Shown here: piece after piece, positions 26,782 through 35,429 of the stretch | How the letters are laid out: each line of letters begins with the position of its first letter | How positions within the stretch are numbered: position 1 is the first letter of the stretch | Assembly (NCBI RefSeq): GCF_003001675.1 | Contig: NZ_PVYW01000015.1 | Location: 62,001 to 126,000, forward strand | Source: Cohnella sp. SGD-V74 | GTDB lineage: Bacteria; Bacillota; Bacilli; Paenibacillales; Paenibacillaceae | Length of the DNA stretch: 64,000 nt | Direction: 5' to 3' | The notes under the pieces: model-generated | The model's input: only the letters and a program-made list of their open reading frames with translations | Told to the model about the DNA's origin: nothing | Databases searched by the model: none | Position numbers and translations under genes: made by a program

Positions 26782-26852
26782 AACATTCAGTTAATAATTT
26801 TGAATTTTTTGAAAACTTAAATTATTGCTGTGAATCGTCGAATCGGGAAAAG

Positions 26853-26875
26853 AAAAACCCTGGATTGCTCCAGGG
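26853..26875 (-). terminator. Terminator of the cold-shock gene
   Basis: CCCTGGA and TCCAGGG pair around a 4-nt loop, followed on the minus strand by TTTTTC, 49-71 bp after the csp stop. Confidence 0.9.
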
Positions 26876-26923
26876 AAGCGGTGCGTTGTTCTTATGTGAG
26901 TTAGGCGCGATCGCGCCGGATGA

Positions 26924-27121
26924 TTACAGTTTGGTAACGTTAGCCGCTTGAGGACCTCTTGCGCCTTGTACGATGTCGAATTCCACCGATTGGCCTTCTT
27001 CAAGCGCTTTGTAACCGTCCATTTGAATAGCCGAGAAGTGAACGAACACGTCCCCACCTTGCTCGGTTTCAATGAAACCGTAACCCTTTTCTGCATTGAA
27101 CCATTTTACTTTACCTTGCAT
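26924..27121 (-). CDS. Cold-shock protein (CspA/CspB family)
   Basis: This 65-residue OB-fold RNA chaperone begins MQGKVKWFNAEKGYGFIE, with RNP1 (KGYGFIE) and RNP2 (VFVHF) nucleic-acid-binding motifs. Family length is 65-70. The leader of about 70 nt after a good promoter is typical of cold-inducible genes, though I cannot demonstrate a thermosensor fold. It is monocistronic, with its own terminator. Confidence 0.97.
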   Translation of the reverse strand: MQGKVKWFNAEKGYGFIETEQGGDVFVHFSAIQMDGYKALEEGQSVEFDIVQGARGPQAANVTKL

Positions 27122-27188
27122 GTGTTAAACATTCCCTTCATATTCAAATGACGTTAGACATAGGCATCTATACCCAGCCCACATCCCG

Positions 27189-27218
27189 AATATAACATCA
27201 GGTAAAGATTGGTGTCAA
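27189..27218 (-). promoter_or_regulatory. SigA promoter of the cold-shock gene
   Basis: On the minus strand a consensus TTGACA (-35) and TATATT (-10) are 18 nt apart and end 68 bp before the start codon. Confidence 0.75.
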
Positions 27219-27245
27219 TGATTTTTTTGTAAGCGGTGTCAAATG

Positions 27246-27268
27246 GCGTGTATAATTTGTATACGCCC
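27246..27268 (-). repeat. Inverted repeat at the 3' end of the glycan island
   Basis: GGCGTATA and TATACACGCC pair with one bulge right after the last FkbM-type gene. There is no clear T-run. It may be a weak terminator that separates the island from the cold-shock promoter. Confidence 0.4.
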
Positions 27269-28323
27269 TAAATTGCGTAAAGAACCGTTTCCTCCGGGCC
27301 TAAAGAATAATGACGGATATACAGTCTATAATCTGAGTGCAATGAAAGCACATAATCCGGTATTTCAAATATGTCATTGTCTCTATGATAGATAGATATT
27401 GCTAATTTAGGACGATTTTGTCTGATTGTATTTCTCGCCCCCCTCAAAGCTTCCAATTCAGAACCTTCAACGTCCATTTTTATGAAAGTAACCTTATCTT
27501 CGCCAACGATCTCGTCCAACGGGACTCCCTCAATCGTGACAATTCTTTCGTTCCCCTTATTTATTACCTTAGAACGTTGACTTTGTTGCATACTAAAATT
27601 AAGGGTTTTCTTTTCTTCCCAAAGTCCATTTGGAAACAAGTAAATGTTCTCAATCCGCTTTCTTTCAATAATCACTTGACACTTTTTATAGTTCTGTATA
27701 TCCGGCTCGAATGCATAGATCTTTTCGTATGCTCCGTCGCACCATTTTCTGAATGAGAGATCTGTTTCACAATCAAAGCAACCCGCGTCTATAAATATCT
27801 CATTTAGAGCAGGCCTAACAATATCTGTGTCAAAGTATTGCAGATCCAGCAGCTCGGCTGAAATCTTTCCAACATTAATAATCTGCCCCTCAGGAACTCC
27901 ACCTGAAGTAAGTTCCTCATATATTTCGCGCCAGTATTTTGATGAAACTATCATGACATAGCTATCTTTATAATTTTCAAACAACTCTTGCGGCGAAATC
28001 ACGTCATATCCATGCCAACCGATTTTCTGCTTTTCTGGGTTCTTATCGCATAAGCATTTAAACTTAATTTGAGGGAACGCGCATATAATTCTATTAAATT
28101 CACTTCCTGCTCCATACATGATTAATTCGGAAGAAATATCCGGGATCGTTGAGATTAATGTGTTCAACTGCTGGCTTTGCGGGAGCATATTTACGACATC
28201 CATAATAAATCTATAATCATTCGTCAGACTGTACATCATTCTGCTTTGGAATATATCTTGTGACTGCTTGTCTGCTAAATGGTTATAGATTCTATGAACA
28301 ACTGTTTTCAATTTAATATCCAT
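27268..28323 (-). CDS. FkbM-type methyltransferase with N-terminal GAG-type module (copy 1)
   Basis: The C-terminal half is an FkbM-family SAM methyltransferase: motif I FIDAGCFDCETDLS and the family signature FIKMDVEGSELEALRGARNT. Members O-methylate sugars in glycans and antibiotics. Before it lies the shared module (from SELIMYGAGSEF to about 95 residues on, ending near EGQIINVG). ATG 28323 has GGGAG 9 nt before it; the ATG 21 bp upstream is an alternative. It is a paralogue of the protein at 41414-42556 and the last gene of the island. The 257-bp gap before it has no gene I can support. Confidence 0.85.
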   Translation of the reverse strand: MDIKLKTVVHRIYNHLADKQSQDIFQSRMMYSLTNDYRFIMDVVNMLPQSQQLNTLISTIPDISSELIMYGAGSEFNRIICAFPQIKFKCLCDKNPEKQKIGWHGYDVISPQELFENYKDSYVMIVSSKYWREIYEELTSGGVPEGQIINVGKISAELLDLQYFDTDIVRPALNEIFIDAGCFDCETDLSFRKWCDGAYEKIYAFEPDIQNYKKCQVIIERKRIENIYLFPNGLWEEKKTLNFSMQQSQRSKVINKGNERIVTIEGVPLDEIVGEDKVTFIKMDVEGSELEALRGARNTIRQNRPKLAISIYHRDNDIFEIPDYVLSLHSDYRLYIRHYSLGPEETVLYAI

Positions 28324-28580
28324 TCCTTTCGGCTCCCTTACCATTAGTTTCCATTATAGCCCCACTAACTATCCTGCCTTTCAAAGCGTTAAAGATACTG
28401 CGGGTCGATGAATACAGTCACAATCACTATTCATAAACGTACAATTCTCGTTGCTATGCAGCAATACAATTCCCGTAATGACGAGCAGATCGCGACACGC
28501 ATTCTTATCAAGCGAACCTTCCGCCACTTATCTACTTTAACATTCACTCATCGTTAACTTCATATTTGAGGATATGTTTT

Positions 28581-29252
28581 TTAAATTTTAATTAAGTAAC
28601 AGGGTGTCATTGCAAATGGAAACTTTCTAATTATTACATCTTTCCCTTTGAAATAATCATCAATCGCTTTTGTCTCGCCGGGGAATGTCCCATAATCATC
28701 TATAATAAGAATTCCGCCTTTTACTAGCCGCGGATACAGATGCTCCAAAATCACTGTACAGGGCTCATAAATATCAGTATCTAAATTCAACAATGATATT
28801 TTCAATTCAGGATGCTTCCTCACATAGTCGGGAACTGTTTCTGTAATGTCTCCTTTCACCAATTCTATTTGTTTATTAATCCCTTTCCGATCAAGTACTT
28901 CTTGCAACTGTTCAACCGCAATACTATTCTCTCCAGCCCCATCAATGAACTGCTTTCGAAACCGAACATCTTCTTCAAAATTCGTTTCTGGAAATTTTCC
29001 GAAGATATCAAACCCGATGATCTTCTTAGAATACGTCGAAGACAGAAGCTCTCGGAACATGGAAAATCTCAATAGTGACGCCCCTTTAAACACCCCGCAC
29101 TCAACAACCGCTCCCGGTAAATCCATAACCATTTTAAACAACTCATAATGTGCCAGCATCTTGCTGATTCGTGTAATATCGCAAGATAGATAGAATTGGT
29201 TTTCATATTCAAATGCTTTACTGAAATCAGGCAATGTAATCATAACGCCCAT
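28581..29252 (-). CDS. TylF/MycF-like sugar O-methyltransferase
   Basis: This 223-residue SAM-dependent methyltransferase has motif I VVECGVFKGASLLRFS, the metal-binding acidic region LLNLDTDIYEPC and the IIDDYGTFPGETKAIDDYF segment. These match the TylF/MycF (macrocin O-methyltransferase) family, which methylates deoxysugar hydroxyls with Mg2+. It follows the CMP-sugar synthetase gene by 27 bp, so it probably methylates the nonulosonic acid or a neighbouring sugar. It has no GAG-type module, unlike its relative at 31470-32441. Confidence 0.87.
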   Translation of the reverse strand: MGVMITLPDFSKAFEYENQFYLSCDITRISKMLAHYELFKMVMDLPGAVVECGVFKGASLLRFSMFRELLSSTYSKKIIGFDIFGKFPETNFEEDVRFRKQFIDGAGENSIAVEQLQEVLDRKGINKQIELVKGDITETVPDYVRKHPELKISLLNLDTDIYEPCTVILEHLYPRLVKGGILIIDDYGTFPGETKAIDDYFKGKDVIIRKFPFAMTPCYLIKI

Positions 29253-29279
29253 TCCCTTCCTGAGATCACTATTTAATAT

Positions 29280-30458
29280 CTAATTTCTTTTAGTTAACAA
29301 GAAGTCACTCACTTCTCTCACGCAACCATGTCCACCACTGAGCGAACAAACGTAGTCGACTTCTCTCCTGACACTCGAATGAGCATCCTGAGGTGCAGCC
29401 GAGAAAGCCGCCGCTTGTAAGCACTCAAGATCGTTCACATCATCGCCTATATAGGCGGTTTTATGGAATGCAAATTGGGGATTTGCCTCAAAAAATTCAG
29501 CTAAAAACTTTTTTTTATTTTTGATACCCATGAATAAATAATCCACATTTAACTTCTTCGCACGCGCTCGCACAACCTCGATGTCTTCCGCTGTAAGGAA
29601 CATTACCTTGATGCCCGCTCTTCTAAGAAGTTCAATCCCCTTACCATCTCGGGTATTAAATTTCTTCAGTTCTTGTCCATCCGTAGAATAGTACATACCA
29701 GCGTCGGTGAGCACACCATCGACATCAGATATAAATAGATTCAGCGAAGGCCATGCGATATCGCGGTTCGCTTGCGACTCCAACTTCATTTCTTTTATTT
29801 TTTCAATAATAGCCCAATCCGTAAGTTCGTCCAATTCTAAATAAGTATCCTCGCTCATCTCATATAAGGCAATCTTACCAGAAACTCTACATTTAGAAGA
29901 TAGCAATTGATCCCTGCTCGTGATGTAAAAAGCACCATTCTCAACAAGGTAGCCTTCCCAGTCTTGTCTTCTAGGACGAGACAGTGGATTATAATTTTGA
30001 GGACTAGCCTCACCTTCGTGCTCTTGCCATATAAAGCGTTTCTGCCGCACAACCGAAACGAGGCTATCGGCTTGAACATCATCCAATTTGCGTAATGCTT
30101 CTGTTAAATCCTCTGCTTCTAGTAATGGAGATGTGGCCTGAATAAACACAATGCGCTCAGCTTTTATACGATTTGCAAACTCCAATAAAACCGTCTCAGA
30201 CGGAGCCTGATCATGAGCACTTTCAGCGCTACGCTCGATAACGTTCACATTAGAAAAGCCAAAACTCAGCACCGTTTCTTTGATACGAATATCATCAGTT
30301 GCAACGAAAACCTCGTCTATCTCCGTGCATTTAGTTGCCGCAACTATCGACCAATATACTAATGGTCTACCACAGAAATCCTTAATGTTCTTCAATGGAA
30401 TACTTTTGCTACCGCCGCGAACAGGAATGAATGCTACCGTTTTTAGTGTTTTTTCCAT
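29280..30458 (-). CDS. CMP-nonulosonate synthetase fused to a KdsC-like HAD phosphatase
   Basis: Residues 1 to about 225 are an acylneuraminate cytidylyltransferase (NeuA/LegF/PseF type), with VAFIPVRGGSKSIPLKNI, the CTP-binding loop, and QATSPLLEAEDL. Residues about 235-392 are a HAD-superfamily phosphatase of KdsC type, with LFISDVDGVLTDAGMYYS (nucleophile Asp), KGIELLRRAGIKVMFLTAE and YIGDDVNDLECLQAA. The phosphatase could remove the 9-phosphate of the acid made by the neighbouring NeuB-like synthase, and the cytidylyltransferase then activates it. The gene overlaps the synthase gene by 16 bp. Which nonulosonic acid is made cannot be told. Confidence 0.92.
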   Translation of the reverse strand: MEKTLKTVAFIPVRGGSKSIPLKNIKDFCGRPLVYWSIVAATKCTEIDEVFVATDDIRIKETVLSFGFSNVNVIERSAESAHDQAPSETVLLEFANRIKAERIVFIQATSPLLEAEDLTEALRKLDDVQADSLVSVVRQKRFIWQEHEGEASPQNYNPLSRPRRQDWEGYLVENGAFYITSRDQLLSSKCRVSGKIALYEMSEDTYLELDELTDWAIIEKIKEMKLESQANRDIAWPSLNLFISDVDGVLTDAGMYYSTDGQELKKFNTRDGKGIELLRRAGIKVMFLTAEDIEVVRARAKKLNVDYLFMGIKNKKKFLAEFFEANPQFAFHKTAYIGDDVNDLECLQAAAFSAAPQDAHSSVRREVDYVCSLSGGHGCVREVSDFLLTKRN

Positions 30459-31306
30459 TTAAGTTTGTCCCTTTGCACAACCTCAATATTGAGGAGATCT
30501 TCTTTTTTATATGTTAGTGCTTTCTGAACGCCTTCTAAATTCCTTGCTAACCTCCGCAATCCATCCGGTTCTAGGCTGGCAGCATGGTCCGTGCCCCTCC
30601 ATGTTCTATCGAGAGTATAATGGCGTTCTATTGTAGTAGCTCCTAGAGTGAATGCAGCGATATCAATTGCAATTCCATTATGATGCCCCGAGAATCCTAT
30701 TTCTTTAACATCCCGCCCGTAGGCCTGGCCCAGTCTAGATATTTCCAGCAAGCATACATCTTCAAAAGGAACAGGGTATCCAGAAGTACAGCTATACAAC
30801 ACCAGATCCTTGGCACGCTTATTCTTAATAAAGAATTCAACTACCTCCTTTTCTTCCTGTTTCGTCGTCATACCTAATGACAGATGAATCTCACCGTGAA
30901 ACTCATCACACAAAAAACCTAACATTTCATAATGTAAATTCAGGGCAGAAGGGATCTTAATAAAGTGAGGGCTCAAGGTCGCTATCTCTTTAGCAGAAGT
31001 CATATCCCACACAGATGTACTATAGACAAGCCCCGCTTCCTCGCACCATTTCTTCAACTGACGATGCTGATCAAGATCAAACTCCAAAAACTCTCGATGT
31101 TCGCCATAAGTTTCCCCATAAGAATTGTGTGGGTTTGGATGAGGCGCGTTATATTGTTCCGGTGTAAGTAATTCTTTGTTATTTCTCTTTTGAAATTTAA
31201 CTGCATCTACCTTACAAAATATCGCTGCCGTAGTAATCATTTCTTTTGCAATATCCATATTACCCATATGGTTACATCCGATTTCAGCTACAATTCTCGG
31301 TTTCAT
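30443..31306 (-). CDS. NeuB-family nonulosonate synthase without SAF domain
   Basis: This 287-residue TIM-barrel enzyme condenses phosphoenolpyruvate with a hexosamine. It has the opening VAEIGCNHMGNMDIAKEMI, the KFQKRN substrate strand, the SLGMTTKQEE region and the final TIERHYTLDRTWRGTDHAAS with SLEPDGL. Most NeuB/LegI/PseI proteins have about 340-350 residues, with a C-terminal antifreeze-like (SAF) lid; here the chain ends right after the barrel (LKWKKH). The fused phosphatase next door suggests a phosphorylated product, as in the animal 9-phosphate route. No epimerase of NeuC/LegG type is in the window. Confidence 0.9.
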   Translation of the reverse strand: MKPRIVAEIGCNHMGNMDIAKEMITTAAIFCKVDAVKFQKRNNKELLTPEQYNAPHPNPHNSYGETYGEHREFLEFDLDQHRQLKKWCEEAGLVYSTSVWDMTSAKEIATLSPHFIKIPSALNLHYEMLGFLCDEFHGEIHLSLGMTTKQEEKEVVEFFIKNKRAKDLVLYSCTSGYPVPFEDVCLLEISRLGQAYGRDVKEIGFSGHHNGIAIDIAAFTLGATTIERHYTLDRTWRGTDHAASLEPDGLRRLARNLEGVQKALTYKKEDLLNIEVVQRDKLKWKKH

Positions 31307-31469
31307 GATGGGCCTCCTCTTCGCGCACTTTTATAGTTAACTCCACTTTAAACAAATATCTTCAAACAAGAATCAGACTCGACCAGGACCTCCACACTAA
31401 TATCTGTTCATTTTCTCCAAATTTATATTGCATAAGGAACCGCCTCCTCAGTCACTTTACTTCAACTAA

Positions 31470-32441
31470 TTAGCTTATTTTAATAAACAAAGCATGTCCA
31501 TTTAGATTGTGAATATAAATCAAATCACTTCTAGTTTTTAACTGATTTACATGTTTGGTAATACCATCACATTTACTAAATCCATAATCATCATAAACTA
31601 TAATGCCACCAACAACCATTTTACCCCAAATCCAATCAAATATTTGTTGCGCAGAATTATAAACATCCACATCAATATGACAAAACCTAAATACTTCTTC
31701 ATTTATGAGATCTGCTGTATCATCAGGAAAAATTCCTTTTAAAATTTGAGCATTTTCCAACGACATTTCACCAAGTAAAGATTCAACTGATTCTATACTC
31801 GTGTCTTTATGCTCCCCACCTATATAAAATGAATCATTACTCCCTGCTTTGACAACCCCCGTAAAAGTATCACAAAGATATACTGTATCTTCTATATCAC
31901 AAAGCTTGGCTTTTGTTGCTATCAATGCACCAGTTCCTCCACGCCAAACTCCAATCTCGATTAATGCGCCATTTAAATTGGACACTTGTTCTATTATTGA
32001 CCATAGTTCAAAGCATCTATATTTATCAACCAATGTATTTTGTTTTATGGTTCGATAAGTAGCCAAAAATAAATTGTCCTCATTCCAGGGAGCATAAGAA
32101 GCATGAGGTTCATTTTTTTCATAATAGCTATCTACTATTGATATTCCATATATGAAAAAATGCTCTGCTTCCTTAAAATCCATCTCTTTAAGCTGAAGCG
32201 CTATTTCACTATAACAAGATAAACTTGCGACTATTATTAGTAGATCATGTTTCTTTTCCTTCAATAAAATAGAAGGATTATTTACTAATATCCCATCAAT
32301 ATATTTATTTTGTTTTTCAACATCATTATCGACAAAGTACGAAACAACAAATTGTTTTTCACTTGAAATTTTAGTACCATCGTTGCCCGCACCAAAAATA
32401 ACAATCTTTTTTTTTGTATTTCTAATATCAGATAATTTCAA
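31470..32441 (-). CDS. TylF-like methyltransferase with N-terminal GAG-type module
   Basis: Residues 9-105 are the shared module (KKIVIFGAGNDGTK, then SYFVDNDVEKQNKYIDG and LLIIVASLS). Residues about 125-323 are a TylF/MycF-like methyltransferase, with LIEIGVWRGGTGALIATK, an acidic FCHIDVDVYNSAQQIFDWIW, and IIVYDDYGFSKCDGIT. The gene is markedly AT-rich beside its neighbours, which suggests recent acquisition. It starts the left sub-block of the island, with gaps of about 150 bp on both sides. Methylation of a sugar hydroxyl is likely; the acceptor is unknown. Confidence 0.83.
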   Translation of the reverse strand: MKLSDIRNTKKKIVIFGAGNDGTKISSEKQFVVSYFVDNDVEKQNKYIDGILVNNPSILLKEKKHDLLIIVASLSCYSEIALQLKEMDFKEAEHFFIYGISIVDSYYEKNEPHASYAPWNEDNLFLATYRTIKQNTLVDKYRCFELWSIIEQVSNLNGALIEIGVWRGGTGALIATKAKLCDIEDTVYLCDTFTGVVKAGSNDSFYIGGEHKDTSIESVESLLGEMSLENAQILKGIFPDDTADLINEEVFRFCHIDVDVYNSAQQIFDWIWGKMVVGGIIVYDDYGFSKCDGITKHVNQLKTRSDLIYIHNLNGHALFIKIS

Positions 32442-32586
32442 AAGAACACCGCCTTATATTTATATGTATAATATCAATATAATAATAAGAGTATTCAACA
32501 GATGCTTCGAGTGTCCCCATATATGCACACTAATCAGTGAAAATCGTTTCCTGAAATCCCCTTTATTCATCTGGCTTTGGGACACT

Positions 32587-34041
32587 TCACGTTTCCAATC
32601 TCTTAAATCTCCTAGCTAATGCAGGAATAAACGAGGGCGTAATCGAATGATATGTTTTCCCGCATTGCTCACCGAGCGCGATTAGTTCCTCAATGTTGCG
32701 ATTATGCTGCTCATGATATGATTCCCTGCTATTGATTATCAGCCTATAGGAAGTATGGGCCTCGTGTGCTGCATTCACTGTATCGTCCCATTGTGCTATC
32801 TTACTGTGGTCCCAAGGCTCTTCTAAATTGGATGATCCATCACAGCCTGCAATCAGAATTGTATCTGCAAGCGATGAAGCTATAGGTATAGCTAAAGTTG
32901 TAATTACGTTAGCTAATGATTTTACCCAGAACGAATCTAACACGGGGAAATGATAAATCGTACTTGTAATAGGCATTCCAATGATCTGGTAACGCAGCTC
33001 CGGATACTGAGCAAACAACAATGCCGCATACATCTCAGGAACGATGCAGTAACGCGAAGAATGGTCAAGAAACTGCTTAATCGTTTCTCTATATTGTTGA
33101 CCAAATATCGTATGACTGAAAAAGTGCGCATCGATAGCAACAAGCACATCTGGATCCAGCCGGTCGAGCACCTTCTCACTTTGTACAATTGCATTGCATA
33201 TAATCTTTACTCCCGGTATGAGCTGCATATTCAGTACCGTCTCTAACGAAGGGCCTGACCCAAACACATAAGCAGGCTGCCCTTTACCGACCAGCGCCTG
33301 CAATCGCTCGAAGTTAAACATCGACTGTTTCAGCAATGCTGCTCGTTCTTCAAACTCAAGTGTGCGGTAGTATAATCTTGCATATAGTGGCAATTCCGGG
33401 GTTTCCATATAACTCGGATCAACACATCCTATTTTCGCTCGATAGGGCCGTAATAACGCATCATTCAAGCTGGACTGCCTCCATACGAGAAGGACATCGC
33501 AAGCATCCATTTCACTTTGCCATACCTCATCACCTGGCAGGTCTTGAGGTATGTATACATGTAGATTCTGTCTATTCGGCAGAAACCAATTCAGTCTCGC
33601 CTCCATATCATCATGCTCTTCAATCGTTTCAATGAACGGATAAATAACAATATGACGTATAGCACGCTTATGGAGCGGAAAGTGGACAGTTTGTCCCTCA
33701 ATTTCCATCGCCATAGGCATAACAATATGAATGTCATCAATGCCGCATGCTCGAAGCGTATCTGCAATCGAAAATGATGCCCAATAGGACGCGACGACAT
33801 AAATCATCTCTTGTTTATTAGAAAGTTGAGCGATCTGTTGTTGATCTAGTACCGGAATCCCTCTGAATTGCTTGCGTTTAGAAGGAAAGGTGTCGGCACA
33901 ATATTGAATCCGATCCCGCATACCTAGCGCTTCTAGCTGATCTATATATTGCTCAGCAATGATCCCAGTTTCATAAATAACCAAAGGCATATTATGCTTC
34001 AAAGCTTTTATCGGAAATGGGTAATACTTGGATGGTGTCAC
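32587..34041 (-). CDS. Maf/DUF115-type protein (flagellin glycosylation-linked) with N-terminal GAG-type module
   Basis: This 484-residue protein has the shared module at residues about 17-110 (MPLVIYETGIIAEQYIDQLE, with E-T-G in place of G-A-G; then IQYCADTFPSK and IYVVASYW). The centre (about 240-430) is DUF115/MAF_flag10: AYVFGSGPSLETVLNMQLIP, DPDVLVAIDAHFFSHTIFGQ and DTILIAGCDGS. Motility accessory factors (Maf) of this family transfer nonulosonic acids to flagellin in Campylobacter, Helicobacter, Aeromonas and Geobacillus. The NeuB- and NeuA-like genes nearby fit that role. It overlaps the upstream GT2 gene by 4 bp (ATGA). Confidence 0.82.
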   Translation of the reverse strand: MTPSKYYPFPIKALKHNMPLVIYETGIIAEQYIDQLEALGMRDRIQYCADTFPSKRKQFRGIPVLDQQQIAQLSNKQEMIYVVASYWASFSIADTLRACGIDDIHIVMPMAMEIEGQTVHFPLHKRAIRHIVIYPFIETIEEHDDMEARLNWFLPNRQNLHVYIPQDLPGDEVWQSEMDACDVLLVWRQSSLNDALLRPYRAKIGCVDPSYMETPELPLYARLYYRTLEFEERAALLKQSMFNFERLQALVGKGQPAYVFGSGPSLETVLNMQLIPGVKIICNAIVQSEKVLDRLDPDVLVAIDAHFFSHTIFGQQYRETIKQFLDHSSRYCIVPEMYAALLFAQYPELRYQIIGMPITSTIYHFPVLDSFWVKSLANVITTLAIPIASSLADTILIAGCDGSSNLEEPWDHSKIAQWDDTVNAAHEAHTSYRLIINSRESYHEQHNRNIEELIALGEQCGKTYHSITPSFIPALARRFKRLET

Positions 34042-35399
34042 TCACCGCACCTCACTTCGTGCACAATTAATTCTGGAAAATACTCTGCACTCAAGTCATT
34101 TAGCGCATCTTGATAATAAAATATGTTCGAATTCGTTCCACGCAGCTTATATTCCACATCTGAATTGCCATTCAAAAATATGATTACCGTATCCTCCCTT
34201 GTAAGCGAATCAAAATCAGGTTGCACAAGAGGAATATTAAAAAGACTTTCATCTTGTTTTGCTTTGATATCCCACACTTCGTAGGGGACAATATTGCACT
34301 TAATAAAATCCTGTAACGTACTCTTCGCTACAAGACCAGCGCCATACGCGATTAAGCGACCTTGTGTTCTCCGAATTACAGAGAGTGTATCTTTTTTTTC
34401 TGCTGCAAACAGAGTAGTGCAATTGCTTATCGCACAAAAAGCTACAGAAATTCCGGTCCTTTCAACGCGTTCTTCACTTATTTTAGAAGATGAGATCTCA
34501 TTCATAGCACGTACAAATTTTTTAAAATAGTAATCTTTATAACTTTCTAAGCCAGAGTTCCGACTTATCTGTCTTACCACATATCTACATTTGCTTATAA
34601 CAGTTAGCTTGCAATAAAAATCAAGTTTGGTTGATGAGTCAATACAATCTTCTAACGTTTTTTGGGACAAAAAACATTTGGATTCTGCATATTGGTAAAT
34701 TTTTTGTAAGTCCGTTTGCGATGTTATGATAGAGTTTTCACGCAAAATGTAAGAGTATAGCGGTCTTCGCAGGTGAATAATGACTTCCTCCGAAGCTAAG
34801 ATCGGAAGCCAAATCTGCTCCTCCTGAGTATGGCTCAGATGAGTAATAAAACGTTCAACTAAGCATAATTTATCAATTAATGCCTTTCGAAGCATAATTA
34901 TCGCCACTGAAGTCATAAGTTTCTTCATAATAAATTTTGTTAATAAATTCTGATTATGATTCGGCACCAGAGTAATCTCTGAGACATCCCGTTTCGGAGC
35001 AAAGCCCATATCCCATCGATTTCTGACCTCATCACAAACAACGCAATTTACGTCAGGAAATTGATGCAGTGCATTTACCATGGCTGAAACGTATTCTTCA
35101 TGTAGTAAATCATCGCAATCTGGTATACATACAAATTCACCCGATACAAGCTTTAAACCATTTCTAACTGCTGCGGCTACGCCCTGATTTTCTTGATCAA
35201 TGACAATGACCTGATAACCTCGGGCTTGCAGTCTCCCCTCATATTGGGCAATGACCTCTCTAGTCCCGTCGTTACTGCCGTCGTTGACCAAAATGATTTC
35301 AATGTTATCCCACTTCTGTGCAAGGACAGAATCAAGCATTTCGGAAATATAGTTAACTTTGTTATAGCATGGAACGACCATGCTGACTTTGGGCTGCAT
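34038..35399 (-). CDS. GT2 glycosyltransferase with C-terminal GAG-type module (copy 1)
   Basis: Residues 1 to about 230 are a GT-A/GT2 transferase, with VSMVVPCYNKVNYISEML, LVNDGSNDGTREVIAQYE and the metal-binding CIPDCDDLLHEEYV. A helical region follows. Residues about 345-440 are the shared module (GRLIAYGAGLVAKSTLQDFI, YEVWDIKAKQD, DTVIIFLNGNSD). It is one of three paralogues opening with MQxKVSMV-PCYNKV (others at 36682 and 42605). It is coupled by ATGA to the Maf-like gene. Donor and acceptor sugars are unknown. Confidence 0.87.
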   Translation of the reverse strand: MQPKVSMVVPCYNKVNYISEMLDSVLAQKWDNIEIILVNDGSNDGTREVIAQYEGRLQARGYQVIVIDQENQGVAAAVRNGLKLVSGEFVCIPDCDDLLHEEYVSAMVNALHQFPDVNCVVCDEVRNRWDMGFAPKRDVSEITLVPNHNQNLLTKFIMKKLMTSVAIIMLRKALIDKLCLVERFITHLSHTQEEQIWLPILASEEVIIHLRRPLYSYILRENSIITSQTDLQKIYQYAESKCFLSQKTLEDCIDSSTKLDFYCKLTVISKCRYVVRQISRNSGLESYKDYYFKKFVRAMNEISSSKISEERVERTGISVAFCAISNCTTLFAAEKKDTLSVIRRTQGRLIAYGAGLVAKSTLQDFIKCNIVPYEVWDIKAKQDESLFNIPLVQPDFDSLTREDTVIIFLNGNSDVEYKLRGTNSNIFYYQDALNDLSAEYFPELIVHEVRCGE

Positions 35400-35429
35400 T
35401 CGTCTACTCCTTCCTGCAAGGATTCGACC

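Noticed and set aside
28345..28580. Open frame of about 48 codons (GTG start near 28525) before the last FkbM gene
   Set aside because: An in-frame stop lies right before it and there is no ribosome site or family match. It may be a gene remnant, but I cannot support it.
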